A stretch of DNA of 64,000 nucleotides from Dictyostelium firmibasis (lineage: Eukaryota; Evosea; Eumycetozoa; Dictyosteliales; Dictyosteliaceae): NCBI GenBank assembly GCA_036169595.1, contig CM069765.1:3799001-3863000 (forward strand), given 5' to 3'. The notes under the pieces are model-generated. The model had not been told where the DNA came from, did not search any database, and was given only the letters and a program-made list of their open reading frames with translations. Of this stretch, positions 27,270 to 38,530 are shown in pieces (position 1 is the first letter of the stretch; each line of letters starts with the position of its first letter). The position numbers and the translations under genes are program-made.

Positions 27270-29195
27270 TTAATGATCCGATACTATTTCACCAACTACT
27301 TCAATATTTTCATCACTTAGTTTATTTAAATTATCAATGTTACCAAAATCCATTCTATCCATATCAACGCCATTATTATTAATATTATTGTTATTATTAT
27401 AACTAATATTATTATTAATATAATTATTACTATCATAGTAATCACTTTTTCCAAATCTTTTTGCAACCCTTTTTCTAAATATTATAATACCAATTAGTAA
27501 TGATAAAAATACCATTCCACCTAAAACTATTGGTATAATAAGTATTTTCCTAAAATCATCACTATTACCACCACCATCATTTTTCTCTTTACTATTTGGT
27601 ACTATTATATAATTTAAATTACAATTTGTACAGTATTTTCTTAAATTATTATTTATATCACTACTTTCACCACCAACATCATTAATTTCTATATTTATTA
27701 AATTATTATTACCTTTACAAAATATTTCCAATATTGTTAAAATATTATTATTATTATTATTATTATTAAAAGTATTATTTATATCTATGATTGTATCATT
27801 TGTAAATATTAATACTTTAAGTTGATTTGGTTGTGTTATTTTAATATTATTCAAAATTTTGAGAGTATGAATATTATAGGTTTCTAAAAGATTTTTAGAG
27901 TTGTCATCAATTTGATTGAATGATTCAATTGAAACATTACTAAATTCAACATGTATATTATTTATTGATTTATTGGTTGGCACACTATCAACATCACCAT
28001 CAATTACGAATAAACCAGTTATATAATTTGAAATTACACCATGAGGAGTTGGTATTGGTTTTGTTAATATATTTTTAATAAATTTAACATTCTTAATTAT
28101 ATTGGTTTTATTTATATTTTTAATTGTTTGTGATTCAATTGGTGAATTTACTATTGGTGTATATCTTTGATAGAGAAACGATGAAAATGAACTATCATTA
28201 ACATTTATATTATTTAATTCAATATATTGATTTTGATTATATAGTAATGAATCTTGATTTATAATTGAAACATAATTAAAATCTGAATTACTAATTGATA
28301 ATATACCATCCATTTTAACAACTATTGGCATTGAAATACTAATATTATTAAATTTACAATTATCAATCCAAACATTATCAAGAACCCATATTAATGTTGT
28401 ATGATTATTATTGGAAATATTTGAAAATATACTATTTCTTATAACGAAATTTATTGGTTGATATCTATTTCCCACTGCACTAACTAGAAATACATTTGAT
28501 GAATCAGTTATAATATTATTAAATTCAATAGTAATTGAAGGTTTTGTTGATATCTCATTATTTTGATAAATTAATATTATTGGGTATCCCCATTTTATAA
28601 ATTTAATATTATTTATTATCATCCTTGGTAATAAAATTTGTGATGATGATGATAATGGTGGGGGTGGAGATAAATTATAGTTTGTTGATGAATAATTAAT
28701 GTCATTATCATTACTATTATAATTATTATAACAAATCATATCGTTTGTAAAATTATACCCAATAAATTCTGATCTACCTTCAATTGTTATATAATAGCTA
28801 TTATCATTATAGCTTTTACCAATCATTGAGATTGAAAAATGACAAAAAGAAGGTATTTTTCCTATTGCACTTGAAACTACAATCACTTGATTCTTCCAAT
28901 CATATGGTTTAATATTTAAAAATAATGATACATTTTGAAATGATTTTAAACTAAATTGTCTAATTCTATCACCAACATCTTCAAATGATTGACATGGTGG
29001 GAATTGTTTTGAATTATTTTGAAAAAAATAATCTAAAGAGAATGTATCAACATCTATAGATCCACCACATTCACTAGCATTATAATTAATTCTTGAATTG
29101 AAATCAATTATAAATGTAATATCCAATGAACTAGATTTATTAATATTTATAATTATTATAAATAAGTTAATTATTAATATTAATATTTTTTCCAT
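27270..29195 (-). CDS. Type I membrane protein, beta-helix-like ectodomain
   Basis: One intronless frame of 641 residues. Residues 1-24 are a signal peptide (MEKILILIINLFIIIININ). A large Asn/Ser/Ile-rich extracellular part follows, with many N-glycosylation sites and loosely repeated strand-like units such as NIKFIKWGYPI, NSIFSNISNNNHTT and NCKFNNISISM. This is the look of a right-handed parallel beta-helix. A transmembrane helix lies near residues 549-572 (IIPIVLGGMVFLSLLIGIII), followed by a basic stop-transfer sequence (RKRVAKR) and a cytosolic tail of about 65 residues rich in Asn and Asp. It resembles the many Dictyostelium surface proteins with polymorphic-membrane-protein-like ectodomains, one of which lies at 58.4-60.3 kb. 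A role in adhesion or recognition is only a guess. Confidence 0.82.
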   Translation of the reverse strand: MEKILILIINLFIIIININKSSSLDITFIIDFNSRINYNASECGGSIDVDTFSLDYFFQNNSKQFPPCQSFEDVGDRIRQFSLKSFQNVSLFLNIKPYDWKNQVIVVSSAIGKIPSFCHFSISMIGKSYNDNSYYITIEGRSEFIGYNFTNDMICYNNYNSNDNDINYSSTNYNLSPPPPLSSSSQILLPRMIINNIKFIKWGYPIILIYQNNEISTKPSITIEFNNIITDSSNVFLVSAVGNRYQPINFVIRNSIFSNISNNNHTTLIWVLDNVWIDNCKFNNISISMPIVVKMDGILSISNSDFNYVSIINQDSLLYNQNQYIELNNINVNDSSFSSFLYQRYTPIVNSPIESQTIKNINKTNIIKNVKFIKNILTKPIPTPHGVISNYITGLFVIDGDVDSVPTNKSINNIHVEFSNVSIESFNQIDDNSKNLLETYNIHTLKILNNIKITQPNQLKVLIFTNDTIIDINNTFNNNNNNNNILTILEIFCKGNNNLINIEINDVGGESSDINNNLRKYCTNCNLNYIIVPNSKEKNDGGGNSDDFRKILIIPIVLGGMVFLSLLIGIIIFRKRVAKRFGKSDYYDSNNYINNNISYNNNNNINNNGVDMDRMDFGNIDNLNKLSDENIEVVGEIVSDH

Positions 29196-29439
29196 TATTA
29201 TAACATAATTTATTAATTTAAATTATTATATATATATATATATATATTATAATATTAAAAAAAACAAAAAAAATAAAAATAAAAAAATAAAAAAATAAAG
29301 TAATAAAAAAATAAATAAAAAAAAAATAAAATAAAAAAAAAATTAAAAAAATTAAAAATTTTCTAAAAATGTAATAAAAAGAAGAACAAATTAATATTAA
29401 AAATAACTGTGCTAATCACACACACACTTGGTGTTATTG

Positions 29440-29477
<38 letters not shown>

Positions 29478-29845
29478 TATTTATTTTTAATTCGACAAAA
29501 AAATTCTTAAAACTTGAAGAAATACAATAATAATGTGGTTTTTTTATATATTAATGTTTAATATATAAAGATTATTGTGATTTAATTTAAATTTGACAAT
29601 ATTCCTACCAAAAATTTCTCTATATCAACAAAAATGGACTATCATTTAAAAGTTTTTTTTTATATTTTTATTTTATCCTTTTTTTTATTATTATTTATCA
29701 GTTTTGTATTTCTATGTGAATAATTAATTTAAAAGAAAATGAAAAAGATATTTTATGTGAATTTAAAAAAAATAAAAAAATGAAAAAATTAAATTTATAT
29801 TTTAAATGAAAAAAAAAAAAATAAAATAAAATTTTTTTTTTTTAT

Positions 29846-29855
29846 ATCCCACAAA
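29846..29855 (+). promoter_or_regulatory. DUSE-type upstream element of a small RNA gene
   Basis: The ten bases ATCCCACAAA match the Dictyostelium upstream sequence element AWCCCAYAAW at every position. In known Dictyostelium ncRNA genes this element sits roughly 60 bases before the RNA start. Here the predicted snoRNA begins 55-65 bases downstream. Confidence 0.75.
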
Positions 29856-29907
29856 TCATCACTGGGTTTTTGTAGTATTTTCAAAAATTTGGATAATTTT
29901 AATACGT

Positions 29908-30061
29908 TAACAATGATGCGCGGTCATGTTAGCCTTACAGGTAGAAATTTTTTTCTTTGTTCTGAGTGGCTTTAAGAGGCCGCCAAGAACAAACTCCTTC
30001 ATTACGACTTGACATGATCGTTTCGATATGAAATTTTGAGTTACTGATGGAAGATACAATC
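29908..30061 (+). ncRNA. Candidate H/ACA box snoRNA
   Basis: A G+C island in an otherwise A/T-only gap, lying 50-60 bases after a perfect DUSE. It folds as hairpin, H box, hairpin, ACA. The hairpin 1 base is GCGGTC (29920-29925) pairing with GGCCGC (29978-29983). The H box AGAACA (29986-29991) fits ANANNA. The hairpin 2 base is TCCTTCAT (about 29995-30002) pairing with ATGGAAGA (about 30047-30054, one mismatch). Its tip is CATGATCG-TTT-CGATATG with one bulged base, leaving unpaired pocket strands between the two stems. ACA is at 30056-30058, exactly three bases before the proposed end. These are the defining features of pseudouridylation guide RNAs. An alternative fold pairs TTGTTCT with AGAACAA and GTGGC with GCCGC. 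The 5' end is approximate and the rRNA/snRNA target was not determined. Confidence 0.65.
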
Positions 30062-30397
30062 TTTATTGAATTTAACAAAAAAAAAAAAAACTAATAAAAA
30101 ACCATTTTAAGGTATTATATATTAATTATTTAAATAATTGTTTTTTTTTTTTTTTGAAAGATTGATTTTGGGTGAAATTATTTTAACAATTTGATGATTT
30201 TTTCATAATGATTCAACTGTATATATTGTTTATTTAATAATTTTTATTTGAAATAACTTTGGTTACATAAATCATTTTATTTTTAAATGAGTGAAAAAAA
30301 AAACCAATTGAATCCAATTTCTTTATAAATAATTGATATAAATGTTTATAATTTTTTTTATAAAATTTGTTTTGAATTTTTTTGTCTGGTTTTGTTG

Positions 30398-30437
<40 letters not shown>

Positions 30438-30545
30438 ATTTGAAGGTCACCAAATTAAAACAAAAAATTGAAATTTTTTTTTTTTTTCATTTTATAGTTT
30501 TAAAAATAATTAAAAAAAAAGAAAAAAAGAAATAGATAAAAATCC

Positions 30546-31464
30546 ATGGCAAAAAAAAAGAGTAATAACAACAACAACAACAACAATAATAATAACGATC
30601 AAGTCATTAAAGAGGAGATCATAGATAGTGACGAAGAAGGATGGGAGGAAGTACCAACCAAAGAACAAAGAAACAAGGAAATGAATGAAAAAAGAGAAAA
30701 GAGAAAATTAGAAAAAGATAAGAAAAGACAACAAGAAATTTCTGAACATAATGTAAAATCTTTATTTTTTATATTTATTTATTTTTATTACTATTATTAT
30801 TATTATTATTTGTTAACTTTTTTTTTTTTTATTATTTTTTAACTTTTTCCCAAACACACACATACACAATTTTATTAAAAACATAAAAACATTTTTAGGA
30901 GAAACAAAAGAAAATTGCAGAGTTATTTGCAGATTCATCAAAAGCATTCAATGTTAAGAATAGACCAGCAGGATACAACCCTTGGGAAATATTGGAGGAG
31001 GATGAAGATGATGTCACTCATAACCAAGAGCATCAAAAAAGAATTGGAGCAAAACAAACCACTGAAAATCCAAATAATGGTTTTCATTACCCTGGTAGTG
31101 ATAAATTATCAAATTCAAATGATAAATTAAAAAAAAAAAAGAAACAAACTCAACAACTATCACCATCAGATTCTAAGCATTCTTTATTAAATGCAATTCA
31201 ATCAGTAACTATCTTCATTAATACTTTAAACAAAATTATTTGCGGATATAATATGCTAATATCATTATTATTATTATTATAATTTTTAGTTTAACTTTGA
31301 TAAATATTATGATTTATTAAAAAATATTGAAAAGAAATACCCAAAGGTAATTGATGTTCAAATTAAATGTGTTGCTGAATGTTTAGAAGAACATTTTGGT
31401 TCTGTTCAATCTGATCAATCACCATTTAATCAAAGAATTGGTATGTAAACTATTATCACAATAG

Positions 31465-31500
<36 letters not shown>

Positions 31501-32995
31501 TTGAAGCTTTTACTAATTATTATTATTGTTTATAGATTATTTATCAAAATTTGATGATAAATTTAAAAAGGAAACAACCAAATTCTTTTCAGATAGACCA
31601 ATGTCAAATATTTTACCAACAGTTGTATTTTTAGTTAATAATATCATATCGATTTTAAGAAAGGATAAAGATGCAATCCCAACAAGTGGTGTAGGTTTAG
31701 AGATATTACTTCAATTGATTTTTAGATATTTCCCAGATTCTTTAATAAAGAATTTACAATACTTCAAATCATTGAATTTACAAACTCTCAAACCAAATGT
31801 TGTCTCTCTTTATCTTTGGTTCTTTTCTCAACCAATTCAAAATAATTTACATTCTGTAACCGCTTCAATTTGGCTACAAATTGTTTTCCCAATCTTATAT
31901 AAAGCAAAGGTTTCAAATCATTCAAATTTAGAATTATTTGAAAAGTTTACTATTCAATTATTTGAATTAAAGTAAGTTTTTTATTATTATTATTTTTATT
32001 TTTATTATTATTTCTTTAAACAACCACTGATGTTTTTCAATTATTTAAATAATCTTTATTCATTTAGGAGAGTTCAAAAGAATGGTATTGAAATTGAAGA
32101 TACTGTTTTAGCAAATTCATTGGATGAATTTATTAATTCATTGATTTTACAAACTGTTCAACCAATTGGTATGAAATATTCGGATATCCTATTTGATTTG
32201 AAAAAATTATTTTCAAATAATAAAATACCATCATCATACTTTTATGTATTATTAAATTATAGTGCTATGCCAGATGAAGCTTTAAGGGAAAGAGTAAACT
32301 TTATTTTTTAGAGAAAAAAAAATAAGAAATTACTAATTTTTTTTTTTTAAAATTTATTTAATAGTTTTTAAATAAGGTTATTGGATGTTTAAATACAGAT
32401 AGTAATTGTTTTGTCTATTTAAAGGGTAGATATGTTGAATTCATTGCTCAAATTAATAATTTATTACTCTTTGTCTTATTACAATGGAAATCATTAGAAA
32501 AGAAGGATGGTAGTAAACAACAATATCAACATCAACCAACTTTATCCAAACAATCAGTTTATGAATTAGCATTATTCTGTAGAGATGAAAATAATAATCT
32601 ATTATTAAAAAGAAAATTACAAATTCAACAACAACAGGAACAACAACAACAGCAACAACAACAAGGAAAACAAACAAAAAGACCACAAAAGAGTATTTTC
32701 GATGTAGAGGATGTTAACCTTTGTAATATAACATGTAATGTAAGTAGTGATTAATTAACAAAATAAATAAAAAAATAAAAAAATACTAATTAGTATTCTT
32801 TACACTTATTCTTTTTTTCAGAGTGTAATTCAAACACTCAAACCAAGTCATTTAATAAGAAACTTAACATATTTGGTAATGGTACCATTAGTAATTGTTG
32901 GAAGTTATTATTCCAGACAAATGTTTTGTGATGGTAATCTTAATCAATATTTACCAAAAGAAAATATTGAATTATTACAAAAATATCTTTGTTAA
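30546..32995 (+). CDS. TMEM214-like ER membrane protein
   Basis: Seven exons join in frame: 30546-30752, 30899-31204, 31290-31440, 31536-31971, 32068-32293, 32365-32739 and 32822-32995, giving 624 residues. The acceptor of exon 6 may lie 12 bases later. The N-terminus is charged with an Asn run and DSDEEGWEEVPTKEQ, recalling the WEVV start of animal TMEM214. The middle is an all-helical solenoid (FFSDRPMSNILPTVVFLVNN, IWLQIVFPILYK, LLNYSAMPDEAL) that lines up with the TMEM214 helices and its LLDFAYMPNNSL segment. CNITCNSVIQTLK resembles TMEM214 CDMACKGLLQ, just before a single membrane helix (YLVMVPLVIVGSYY). It ends soon after that helix, whereas animal TMEM214 continues. TMEM214 is an ER protein linked to stress-induced caspase-4 in mammals. 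Only the ER location is a fair carry-over. Confidence 0.75.
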
Positions 32996-33857
32996 ATCAT
33001 CAACCATTTCTTTTTTTTTTTTTCTATTGATTAAAAAAAAATAAAAAAAAATAAAATAAAATAAAATAAAATAATATAAAATAAAATAATATAAAATAAA
33101 ATAAAATAAAATAAAAAAAAAAACGATGTGCAAGTTATCCCAATCACAAATAATTCATAAAAATATATTTATTTCAAGAATTATTAATGCATTTTAAAAT
33201 TTTGTTTACTTGGTTTTTTTGGATAATTTTATTATTTTTTAAATATAAAGATATAGAATTTTTTTACAGCAATTAATATTTGAAACCATTTTTAAAAAAC
33301 TTTTTTTTCTTTACTTTTTCTTTCTAGCTGTTTGAATAATATGATTTATAACAAGAGAAATTTATTTTACTTAAAAAATCCAATATTTTTTTTTTCAAAT
33401 CCAATAATCATAAAATGTTGGACATATCGTCTAAAATCCAAAATCCATACTTTTTTAAAAAAAAAATCTGGATAACGCTTTGCTCTGGCATATTTTTTAT
33501 TGGACCACGTTTCGTGATCTTAAATTCATTAATCTTTACAAAATTCTACTGTTGATTTTGTTGCTGGTTTATCTGTATCTTCCCCATTTTCCAATTTCCT
33601 TTATCCTTAATACCATGGTTTTTCTTTTATGTGATATTATTTGTGTCTTTTAAACCGTAGCCATGCTGTATACAAATTTAATTTTTTTTTAAATTTTTTT
33701 AAATTTTTTTTTTTGATTTTTTTTAAATTTTTTTTTTTGATTTTTTTTTTTAATTTTTTTTTTTTTTTGAATCTATCCATTAAAATTATTTTTTCCACAT
33801 CAATGTAAAAACAATAATAAAAATAATAATATTTATATAGAACCTGTAATAATAATA

Positions 33858-33904
<47 letters not shown>

Positions 33905-33910
33905 CCCAAC
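32996..33910. other. Intergenic region with a mixed-sequence relic
   Basis: AAAAT pentamer repeats occur at about 33045-33118. The block 33420-33680 is clearly less A/T-rich and has uneven codon-like composition on the minus strand, but no intact frame longer than about 45 residues. It contains the small hairpin CACG-TTT-CGTG near 33506-33516. It may be a decayed gene or repeat. A poly-A run of about 42 bases lies right before the next start codon. Confidence 0.55.
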
Positions 33911-36900
33911 ATGTTAAAGATTGGTATTTGTTCGTCGATTACAATTAGTAATACAATATCTAATTCATATCATTCACCATCAGCATCCACAGTTGTAATA
34001 GGTAATCAATTACAACAACAACAACAACAATATGTACAACAACAATTACAATATCAATATGATAGTTTAAATCAGAGTCAAACATCACCCAATTCAAACG
34101 ATGGTAATATAAGTAGCGGTAGTGGTAGTAGTGGTGGTAATAATTCAAGTAGCAATATAGGTAGTGGTAGTGGTAGTGGTAGTGGAAGTGGTAGTGGTGG
34201 TGGTGGTGGTGGTGGTGGTGGTGGTGGTAATATAGGTATTGGCGTTGGTAGTAACAGTATAGGTAGTGGTAATACAGGTGGTCAATTAGGTATCAATGGT
34301 TTAAATAGTAACTTATTGATCAATCAAAATATACCAACCATTAAATCGACGGATTCAATAGGTTCAACTGTATCAATCAATTCAACTGGTATTTCATTAC
34401 AATATAATTCATTATCATCAACCATTGGATCACCTTCTTCATTATCCTTATTATCACCAATTATTTCAAATTCACAAACTTCATTATCCAATCAAAGTTA
34501 TATGGTAAATCAAATTCTATTCAATTGTTTATGTTTTCATCCAAAATCTCCGATATTATATGCTGCCATTAGAAATGAAATTCATTGTATGTTATAGTAA
34601 TTAGTAGTGATGAAAAAAAAAAAAAAAAAAAAAAAACTACTACTAACCTCACTTATTCACTCACTCATTCACTCACTTACTCACTATTAATCTTTCCTTT
34701 TCATTAGTTTATGATATTTTAACAAAAAGTGTTATTGGTAAATTATTTATTGATCCAACAGAAACCATTAAACATATAATAACATTACCAGGCAGTAGTA
34801 TACAAACACCAACCTTTTTATTAGCTTTCACACAAGAGGGTGTCATTTATTTATGGGATCCAGAGTCTCATAAACTTCAAACCATTGTACATCAATTAAA
34901 ACTTGACGATAAAAGACCAATTACATGTAAAGCAGCTGCTCCAAATAAACCTGTTATCTTTTTCTCAAAAAATGATTCTAAAGATATAGTTGGTAAGTAA
35001 AATTAAAATTGAAAAAAAAAAAATACACAAAAGAGATTAAAATATTAATTTTTGTTTTTGTTTTTAGTTGTTGATTTTCATAATAAAGGATCATTACCAT
35101 TTAAATTAAAAGGACATAAGAAACCAATTTCAGCGATTGCACATCATCCAGCAAAAACCATTTTAGCATCATGCAGCACTGATGGTCAACTAAAGATTTG
35201 GGATACAAGAAACAATATGTCATTTTTAAATTTTGAAGAGTTTTCATCTTATGAAAATACTAGAAACATTGAACATTCAACTCATTACTTTTTAGTATTT
35301 GAACCAACTGGCAAATATTTAGTAATGACTGGTTCCTCTGGTTTAACTTTAGTATATGGTGATTTAACTCAAAATCCACAAGAAGTAATTGCAAAGTATG
35401 TATCCACAATTATTATTACTAATTTTAATCTATTATATTATAATTATTTTTTTTTTTTAAAAAAAAAGAAAAAGAAAGAAAAAAAAGAATTTAAATAGTA
35501 ACCTATATAATTCGTTATTATTTTTAAATAACAATACAGTGGATTTATATGTAAAGGTCAAAATATATTATCAATTGTTCATCATCCACAATTACCATTA
35601 TTTTTTGTATTATCGATTGGACCATCAGGTTATGAAGAATTATCATCGTGGGAGATTAATAATCAATATAAGACCGTTGTACAATCACCATTGATCCCAA
35701 CATTTATACCAGAGATTAATGATTCATTACGTTATCTTTCAAAATATTCAAAACCATTAACAATACCAAAGTTTAATCCTGTCTCTATAGTTATTCATCC
35801 AACTAAAAATTATTTTTCATTGCAAGTAAGTAGCAAGTAGTAATAGCTAATTGTAAAAAATTATTTTTTATAAAATATTAATATTTGATTTATTTTCTTT
35901 ATTATTTTATTAAATAGTTAGAAGCATCATCAAACATTTCATCAACAATATCACCATATCCATCAAATATAAATAGTCAACCATTTTCATCTATTAGACA
36001 TATAAATCAAAATATATATTCAATTAATTCATATGATCATTTAAATCATTCATTCCCGTTGGTTAGTAAATTACCTTTGCCAATGGGATTCTTTTTTGAA
36101 CCAGAGAATACATTTAACTATCCATCAGAGATAACATTCTTTGATGGAGTCTATGTAAAGAGTTATCTACCATTGAATGGTATAACAAAGAAATTGATCG
36201 ATTCACCAATAATGGCCAATAGTGGTAGTGGTTTAGGTGGTGAGGATATTTCAAAGGGTAAGAAATTTTCATTCAACAATGAGTTTCAATTGTTTGCATT
36301 AATCTATGAAAGTTTTTCAGTGACTGCTCAAGCTCAATTAAGTAAATATCTCATTATGGATTTACAGGGATTAGTCAATCAGCAAGGTGATGGTTCCGAT
36401 TGTGTTTTCATTGGTAACAATCAACAAATTCTAATTTTAGGTTTAGATGGTAAGTTGGCAAAGGTTGCAACCCTATCGAAACAAGGCGTTAGTTCATTTA
36501 AGAATTTCACACTCACTCCAAGAATTACATCGGTACACTCCACTCCTTTGGGTTCAAATAAAGTGGTACTCTACTTTTGTCAAGAGAGATCATGTTTAGT
36601 CTTCTCAAAGAATATCAACCAAACTGATCCATCATGTAAAGATAACTATTTGGTTGATATAGATGGTGACAATGGTGGTATTCTACAATTACAATCCAAT
36701 GAAAAGGTTTTCCAAATCGAATGGCAATCAGATCCAAAATCATCTCAACATGTTTGTGCAATCCTTACCAATCAAAGAATTATAATTACAAATTCACGTC
36801 TTAGAATTATAAATCAAATTCATTCACCACCAAATCATCACTCGACCTCTTCCTATTTCCACAGCATCTTTTGGTTGGAATGGACACTTCTCTACACTAC

Positions 36901-38326
36901 ATCCACTCATCTTATGTATATGACACTTCAAAATAATCAAACACCAAAGCCAATATCAACTCTATCGATTTCACCAATAATCCTATCGACTATTCTACCC
37001 GATCGTATGATATTCGGTTATCAAGGTCTTCAAGTACCAGGAAAGAACGAAACTACCATTCGTTGCCAAGCTATTGGCATCTTGGAATCTCTTATTGTTG
37101 GTCTCCTATCATTACCACCTTTTATTCAATACGAAAAGAAATATATAAGTAGTTGTCTACAAAATATCGTACAAAAGTTAGACTGCAGTAGAGTTAGTAG
37201 ACATGTATTGGATAAACTTAGAGAACGTTCTTTCACCGATTTAGCACATTCACTTTCCAACGATATGAAACCATCGCAAAGTAAACAAACCTCTTTAGAG
37301 AAGTTTAGAATGGCTTGGATTTCAAAACAATACGAAGCTGCAAATCGTCATCTCTCAACCGAGTTCACTAGATTGTCAATGATAAAGACTCAAAATGATA
37401 CCGAGAAAAGACAGTTTGCCAAGTTGAGAGAGAATATGCGCGATTTCGGTAGAGAGTGTATGAATGCTGGTTATTATCTACTCGCAAAGGATTGTTTCTT
37501 GAAATTGAGCGAACATATCTATCTCCTTCAAATCTCTATACTCTTAAACGATAGAGACTCAGTGGTTGCAATCAAAAGAGATGCCGAAGCAAGAGGTGAC
37601 GATCATGTATTGGTAGCTGCTTGTGATAAATATTTGAATAAAACCAACAAATCAACCAACACAGTTAATCCTCCAGTTGTAAAGATTCTACCATGGGATC
37701 CAACCTCTACAATCAATGTTAGTATGAAATCGGGTATGGATTATCTCTCGCCAATAAATTTAAATTCAATTCAAAGATACTATCCAATATCCTTACCATT
37801 TAGTGGTGCAAGTGCCTCTTTGAATGGTACAAAACATAAATTGTTACGTCCTCCTGAAGAAAGTTGGCCACCAGAAGACTTTAAACATTCTGTTGCCATC
37901 ACTCCACCTCGTACATTAATGTCATTGGTTGCTAATCGTCTATCAACTAAATCTCATATGTCCTCCACTACAACATTACGTCGTTCACCATCAATTGAAA
38001 ACATTAGAACTATCTCAACTCCTTACACCTCTTCTAAATTCAATACCGACAATCAGGAGTTATTTGATGACGACTCTGACGATGACTCTGATTCTGGTGC
38101 TGATGCTGATGTCGATAGTGAAAATGAAGAGGATAGAAAAATAGTTATGACCGTTCCTGCTTCTTTGCAACATAACGATAACTCTTCCATAACAAATAAC
38201 ACTGTAACTGATAATGATTCAAATTTAGATCAAGATGTAACCTCAAATACTGGCTCTGATATTGGAGATTTAAATGATGCTCAATTATCTTCAACTCCAA
38301 CAACCACCACAACTATCTCTTCTTAA
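33911..38326 (+). CDS. Large WD40 beta-propeller plus alpha-solenoid protein (possible TSET TTRAY subunit)
   Basis: Five exons (33911-34586, 34708-34992, 35068-35395, 35540-35825, 35918-38326) give 1327 residues. Residues about 30-200 are an insertion of Gln, Ser and Gly runs in the first propeller. WD-type units follow: CLCFHPKSPILYAAIRNEIH, GVIYLWDPESHK and AIAHHPAKTILASCSTDGQ with KIWD. A second, less regular propeller covers about 430-850. An alpha-helical solenoid (about 880-1080, for example MRDFGRECMNAGYYLLAKDC) recalls coatomer alpha and beta-prime subunits. The C-terminus is acidic and Ser/Thr-rich. This layout, two propellers then a solenoid, fits the TTRAY subunits of the TSET coat complex described in Dictyostelium and plants (plant TWD40 proteins). 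The likeness is structural and from memory, so the TSET call is tentative; the WD40/solenoid call is firm. Confidence 0.8.
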
Positions 38327-38530
38327 AATAAAAATCAAAAAAAACTTATGTAAAACAAAAAATAATATCAAATAAAAATAAAAAATTTTTAAAAAAAAAA
38401 TTTAAAGTTTCTCTATCATTCTAACAATTTTTTAGTTTTTCACGAAACCAACCAAAATTTTTTTTTATTTCGAATTCGTAACTTTTTTTGTTTTTGTTTT
38501 TTTTTTATTGTATCTTTGTATTTTTAAAAA

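Larger units (their letters stand above)
29196..30545. other. Divergent intergenic region around the snoRNA candidate
   Basis: This lies between the start of the beta-helix-like gene (minus) and the start of the TMEM214-like gene (plus). A TA dinucleotide run (about 29225-29250) lies just upstream of the minus-strand start. Poly-A and poly-T runs follow, then the DUSE and snoRNA candidate. From 30070 to 30545 there is only A/T-rich DNA. Confidence 0.7.
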
